NCBI GenBank assembly: GCA_002427995.1
Contig: DIZV01000113.1
Location: forward strand, 1 to 8,583
Direction: 5' to 3'
Origin: Chloroflexi bacterium UBA6019
GTDB lineage: Bacteria > Chloroflexota > Dormibacteria > Dormibacterales > Dormibacteraceae
DNA: 8,583 bases
Under the pieces are notes generated by a model that was given only the letters and a program-made list of their open reading frames with translations, had not been told where the DNA came from and did no database searches. Below are positions 5,889 to 8,583 of the stretch, piece by piece (within the stretch, counting starts at the first letter, position 1; each line of letters begins with the position of its first letter). The position numbers and the translations under genes were made by a program.

Positions 5889-7490
5889 ACCTCCTCTTCC
5901 TCGCCGCCCGCGCCACCCCGGTCCCCTCGCCGACGCCGGTCTCGCCCTTCGGGCCGAGCCTCATCCACTTCAACTTCCTGCTCAGCCTCCTGATCTGGGC
6001 GCCGATCGTGATGGCGATCGTCCTCGCGCTGGTCCCCAACCCGCGCGGCCGCCACGACCGGACGATCCACCAGGTCGCCTTCTGGACCAGCGCCGTCCTT
6101 CTCTTCCTGGCGGTGGTCGCCTACAACCAGGCCAACCTCTTCAGCTCCCTGCCGCAGTACGAGGAGAACGTCCCCTGGCTGCCGGCCTTCGGCATCAATT
6201 ACCACCTCGGTGTCGACGGCATCACGATCCCGCTGCTGCTCTCCGGGTCGCTGGTCACCCTGGTCGCGGTCCTCGCCTCGGCCAACGTGCGCGAGCGGGT
6301 CCGCGAGTACTTCGTCCTCCTGCTCCTGGTCGAGGGGACGGTGAACGGGGTGCTGGCCGCGCGGGACATGTTCGTGCTGGTCCTCTTCTGGGGCGCGGGC
6401 GTGCTGCCGGTGGCGCTCCTGGTCGCCGGCTGGGGCGGGCCGCGGCGGCGGCAGGCGGCGGGCCGTTACCTCGCCTACGGCGCGGCCGGGACCGCCGCGC
6501 TGGCCGGGGTGGCCTTCATCCTCTACGCGACGACGGGCGGGATCAGCTTCGACTTCGACTTCCTGGGCCACGCCCTCCTCAGCTCCCGGCTCCAGGTCGT
6601 ACTCGCGCTCCTGCTCCTCCTGGTCGCCGCCACCCGGCTGCCGCTGGTGCCCTTCCACGGCTGGGCCCGCGACGTCTACGCGGAGGCGACGCCGGGAGTC
6701 GCGGTGCTGGTGGCGGGTATCGCGACCCGCCTCGGCGGCTACGTCCTGATCCGGCTCCTGGTCGTCGGCCAGCACTCCGGCGCCCAGTCCGCCGCGCCCT
6801 TCCTGGCGGCGCTCGGCGCGGCGACCGTCCTCTACGGCCGGCATCCTCTGCCTGCGGGCCCGCGACATCCGCCGCTTCGGCGCCGCCGCCGCCCTCGTCC
6901 CGGGGGGGATCGCCGTGCTCGGCATCGCGGCGCTGACCCCGATCGGCCTCCTCGGAGGGACTCTCCAGCTGGTCGTCGGCGGCCTCGCCGCGGCGCTCGT
7001 GGTGGGCGTCACGGCGACCGTCGCCGAGCGGGCCCAGACCCGCGACGTCGAGCTGATGGGCGGGCTTGCTCCCCGGATGCCGAAGCTCAGCTGGCTGCTG
7101 GTCCTGGCCTGCCTCGCCGTCGCCGGCGTCCCCGGTTTCGCCTCTTTCGTTGCCGAGGCGTTCACGCTCTTCGGCGCGTTCGGGACCCAGCCGGGGGCGG
7201 CCTTCGTCGTCCTCGCCGGCCTCGCCCTGCTGCTCGTCGGCATGGCCCTCGCCCTGCAGCGGATCCTCTTCGGCTCGCCCCGGCCGGATGCCCCCGGCGC
7301 CTCCGACGCCTCGCTCGGCGAGATGTGGTACCTGGGCCTGCTGGTCGGCCTGCTGCTCTGGTGGGGGATCCTTCCCGGCGGGCCCAAGCTGGGCGGCGCG
7401 GTCACCCTCTTCGACCAGGGCATCGTCAACGTGATCAACAACTCCTCGGCCGACATCATGTCCGCCTACCCCTCCTCGAGCGGCCAATGA
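5885..7490 (+). CDS. NuoM-like antiporter-type subunit, interrupted by a one-base frameshift
   Basis: GTG start overlapping the nuoL stop (GTGA). Restoring the frame by dropping one base near 6839 gives about 534 residues, a normal NuoM size. NuoM landmarks: YHLGVDGITIPLLL (106-119), the Leu-rich helix with VEG (149-151), LPLVPFHGW (252-260), RLGGYVLIR (282-290), then after the frameshift RDIRR, LQLVVGGL, TRDVELMGGLAPRMPKLS, VAGVPGFASFVAEAF. Channel residues are altered: the WE glutamate of TM5 is Gly170, the TM7 Lys is Arg251, the LLK lysine of TM8 is Arg282, AYSSVSHMG is replaced by an Ala-rich stretch, and the HG histidine is Gly. The Glu of the GFxGEF motif is kept (FVAEAF). A Pro/Ser/Thr-rich N-terminus (ATPVPSPTPVSP) precedes helix 1. 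The stop overlaps the nuoN start in ATGA. Read literally, the first frame instead runs on through nuoN without a stop. Confidence 0.75.
6836..6842 (+). other. Frameshift point in the nuoM-like gene (one extra base)
   Basis: The bases GGCCGGC occupy 6836-6842. Up to codon 318 (GGC, 6836-6838) the protein reads as NuoM in one frame; from 6840 it continues as GILCLRARDIRR in the next frame. Removing one C at 6838/6839 joins the two halves cleanly at a typical NuoM 'LYG-x-L' position. The extra base is directly visible; whether it is biological or an assembly or sequencing error cannot be told here. Confidence 0.8.
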
Positions 7491-8583
7491 GGTCGTTGAC
7501 GGTGCTGCTGCCGGAGGCGCTGGTCGGCCTGGCCGCTCTCGGGTGCCTGCTCGAGCCCCGTCTGGGAGGTTCGCGTCGGGGTTGGCCGCCGGCCGCCGCG
7601 GCGGTCCTGCTGCTGGTCGCTCTCGCCCTCGAGCTGACCGAGGGCGCCCAGGTCGTGACGCTCTTCCACGGCGGCTTCAGCCAGGACCGGTTCGCCCTCT
7701 TCGCCAAGACGGCGCTGCTGCTGGCGGCGCTCCTCGTGCTGTTGGCGTCGGACTGGCGCGAGCTCGGCGGCACCGGGGTCGGGCTGGCCCTGCTCGCCTG
7801 CTTCGGCGGCCTGGTCGCCGCTTCGGCCGGTGACCTCGCCCTCCTCTGGGCCGGCCTCGAGCTGGCAGTCCTGGCCTCGCTGGCGCTGGCCGGGCTGCGC
7901 GAGCCGGCTGCGGGCAGCAGGCTGCTCTTGCCGTCGGCCGCGATCGGTGGCCTGGTGGCGCTCGGCCTGGCCCTCGTCGCCGCCGCCACCGGGACGACCC
8001 TCCTGGCCGCGATCCACGCCGGCCTCGGGCAGTCCCTGGCGCTGCCGCTGGCGGTGGCGCTGCTGCTGGTGCTGGGCGCCCTGCTCGCCCAGCTCGCCCT
8101 GGCTCCGGCACTGGGCCCCTTCGCGAGCGGCGCCGCCGCGATCGTGCTCCTGAAGTTCGCCGCCACCGTCGCCGTGCTGGCCTCGGCCTGGGCGGTTCTG
8201 ATCCCGGCGGTCGCCGCCGTCGCCATGCTGGTCGCGGCCCTGGGCGCGGTCGGCGCCGGCCCCGCCCGCGGCATCGTGGGCTGGGCGGGCCTGCTCCAGC
8301 TGGGCTGGATCGTGGCCTCGCTGGCGGGCGGCACCCGGCTCTCGATCGGCGCCGGGCTCTTCCTTCTCGGTGCCTACCTGGTCGCCTCGGCGGCGGCGCC
8401 CCTGGCCCTGGGCGAGACCCCGCACGGCCTGGCCGGCCTCGCCGAACGGAGCTCGGCGCGGGCTGCCGGGTTTGCCGTCTGCCTGCTCTCCCTGGCCGGC
8501 ATCCCGCCCCTGGCCGGCTTCTTCGGAGTCTTCGCCGTCGCCGCCCAGCTGGTCCGCGGGGGGCTCTTCTGGCTGGTGGCGCT
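7487..8583 (+). CDS. NuoN-like antiporter-type subunit, 3' end outside window
   Basis: ATG overlapping the nuoM stop (ATGA); 365 codons are present and the frame is open at the window end, against about 480-500 in NuoN. Landmarks: N-terminal LLPEALVGLAALGCL (7-21), the conserved ASAGDLALLWAGLELAVLA (112-130) with the TM5 glutamate retained as Glu125, and the late motif SLAGIPPLAGFFG (335-347), strongly NuoN-like. Losses: the TM7 FKxxxxPFHxW lysine region reads AQLALAPALGPF (201-212) without Lys, the following WTPDVYEGAPTPV loop is essentially deleted, the RxLAYSSIAH histidine is Gln271, and the TM12 lysine of GFFGKF is Val348. Lys223 in LLKFAATVAVL may match the TM8 lysine. It completes the J-K-L-M-N order. 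Codon use is as GC-rich as its neighbours, so it does not look like decaying DNA. Confidence 0.77.
   Translation, partial: MRSLTVLLPEALVGLAALGCLLEPRLGGSRRGWPPAAAAVLLLVALALELTEGAQVVTLFHGGFSQDRFALFAKTALLLAALLVLLASDWRELGGTGVGLALLACFGGLVAASAGDLALLWAGLELAVLASLALAGLREPAAGSRLLLPSAAIGGLVALGLALVAAATGTTLLAAIHAGLGQSLALPLAVALLLVLGALLAQLALAPALGPFASGAAAIVLLKFAATVAVLASAWAVLIPAVAAVAMLVAALGAVGAGPARGIVGWAGLLQLGWIVASLAGGTRLSIGAGLFLLGAYLVASAAAPLALGETPHGLAGLAERSSARAAGFAVCLLSLAGIPPLAGFFGVFAVAAQLVRGGLFWLVA

Noticed and set aside
6830..6845. Programmed ribosomal frameshift
   Set aside because: The site GGCCGGC is not a recognised slippery heptamer, and no stop codon forces the shift; an error or simple mutation explains it better.
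5591..7459. 622-residue open frame on the - strand, plus 6579-7487 and 7466-8425
   Set aside because: Antisense shadows of the nuoL/M/N-like genes with biased, repetitive composition and no family motifs.
6915..7490. Independent 191-residue membrane protein gene
   Set aside because: Its sequence is the C-terminal half of NuoM and the frame extends upstream without break to the frameshift at 6839, so it is not a separate gene.
3197..8583. Mrp-type Na+/H+ antiporter operon
   Set aside because: Mrp has MrpA, C and D relatives of NuoL, K and N but also E, F and G. Here a NuoJ-like gene and three separate L, M and N-like genes follow strict nuo order.

Overview
The window is very GC-rich, with third codon positions almost always G or C, and every supported gene lies on the + strand. 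Gene content points to an actinobacterium-like lineage: a Streptomyces-type threonine synthase is followed by a CysO-like ubiquitin-fold sulfur carrier, and TAnnnT boxes sit directly in front of start codons, as in leaderless actinobacterial transcripts. A deep-branching high-GC group such as Thermoleophilia is my guess only; there is no rRNA or other marker to place it.

Region 1 (1-1117) is a compact amino-acid and sulfur block. It holds the C-terminal 192 residues of threonine synthase (thrC), a CysO/MoaD-like carrier 2 bp downstream whose Gly-Gly is covered by a 4-residue tail, and a small stand-alone NIL-domain protein. Together they suggest sulfur or methionine-branch chemistry near O-phosphohomoserine. 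Region 2 (1203-1838) is a tandem-duplicated ABM-like ferredoxin-fold protein with its own plausible promoter. Region 3 (1877-2932) is an intact tRNA 2-thiouridylase, mnmA.

Region 4 (2956 to the window end) is the most unusual part. After an unrecognised 73-residue two-helix membrane protein comes a tightly packed series in the order nuoJ-K-L-M-N, the membrane arm of complex I. Each gene resembles its family in order, length, hydrophobicity and local motifs. However, many of the charged residues that form the proton channels are replaced: both NuoK glutamates, the TM5 Glu in NuoL and NuoM, the TM8 His of NuoL, and the TM7 and TM12 Lys of NuoN. No nuoA-I genes lie upstream; mnmA does. The genes join by 4-base stop/start overlaps (ATGA, GTGA, ATGA), and the K/L junction fits the same pattern only if nuoL starts at a CTG.

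The nuoM-like gene carries one extra base near 6839. Because the frame is so GC-rich this creates no stop, and the shifted frame runs straight into the nuoN-like gene. This may be a sequencing error or a real lesion. I see no mobile elements, CRISPR arrays, RNA genes or convincing terminators, and no gap above 300 bases.
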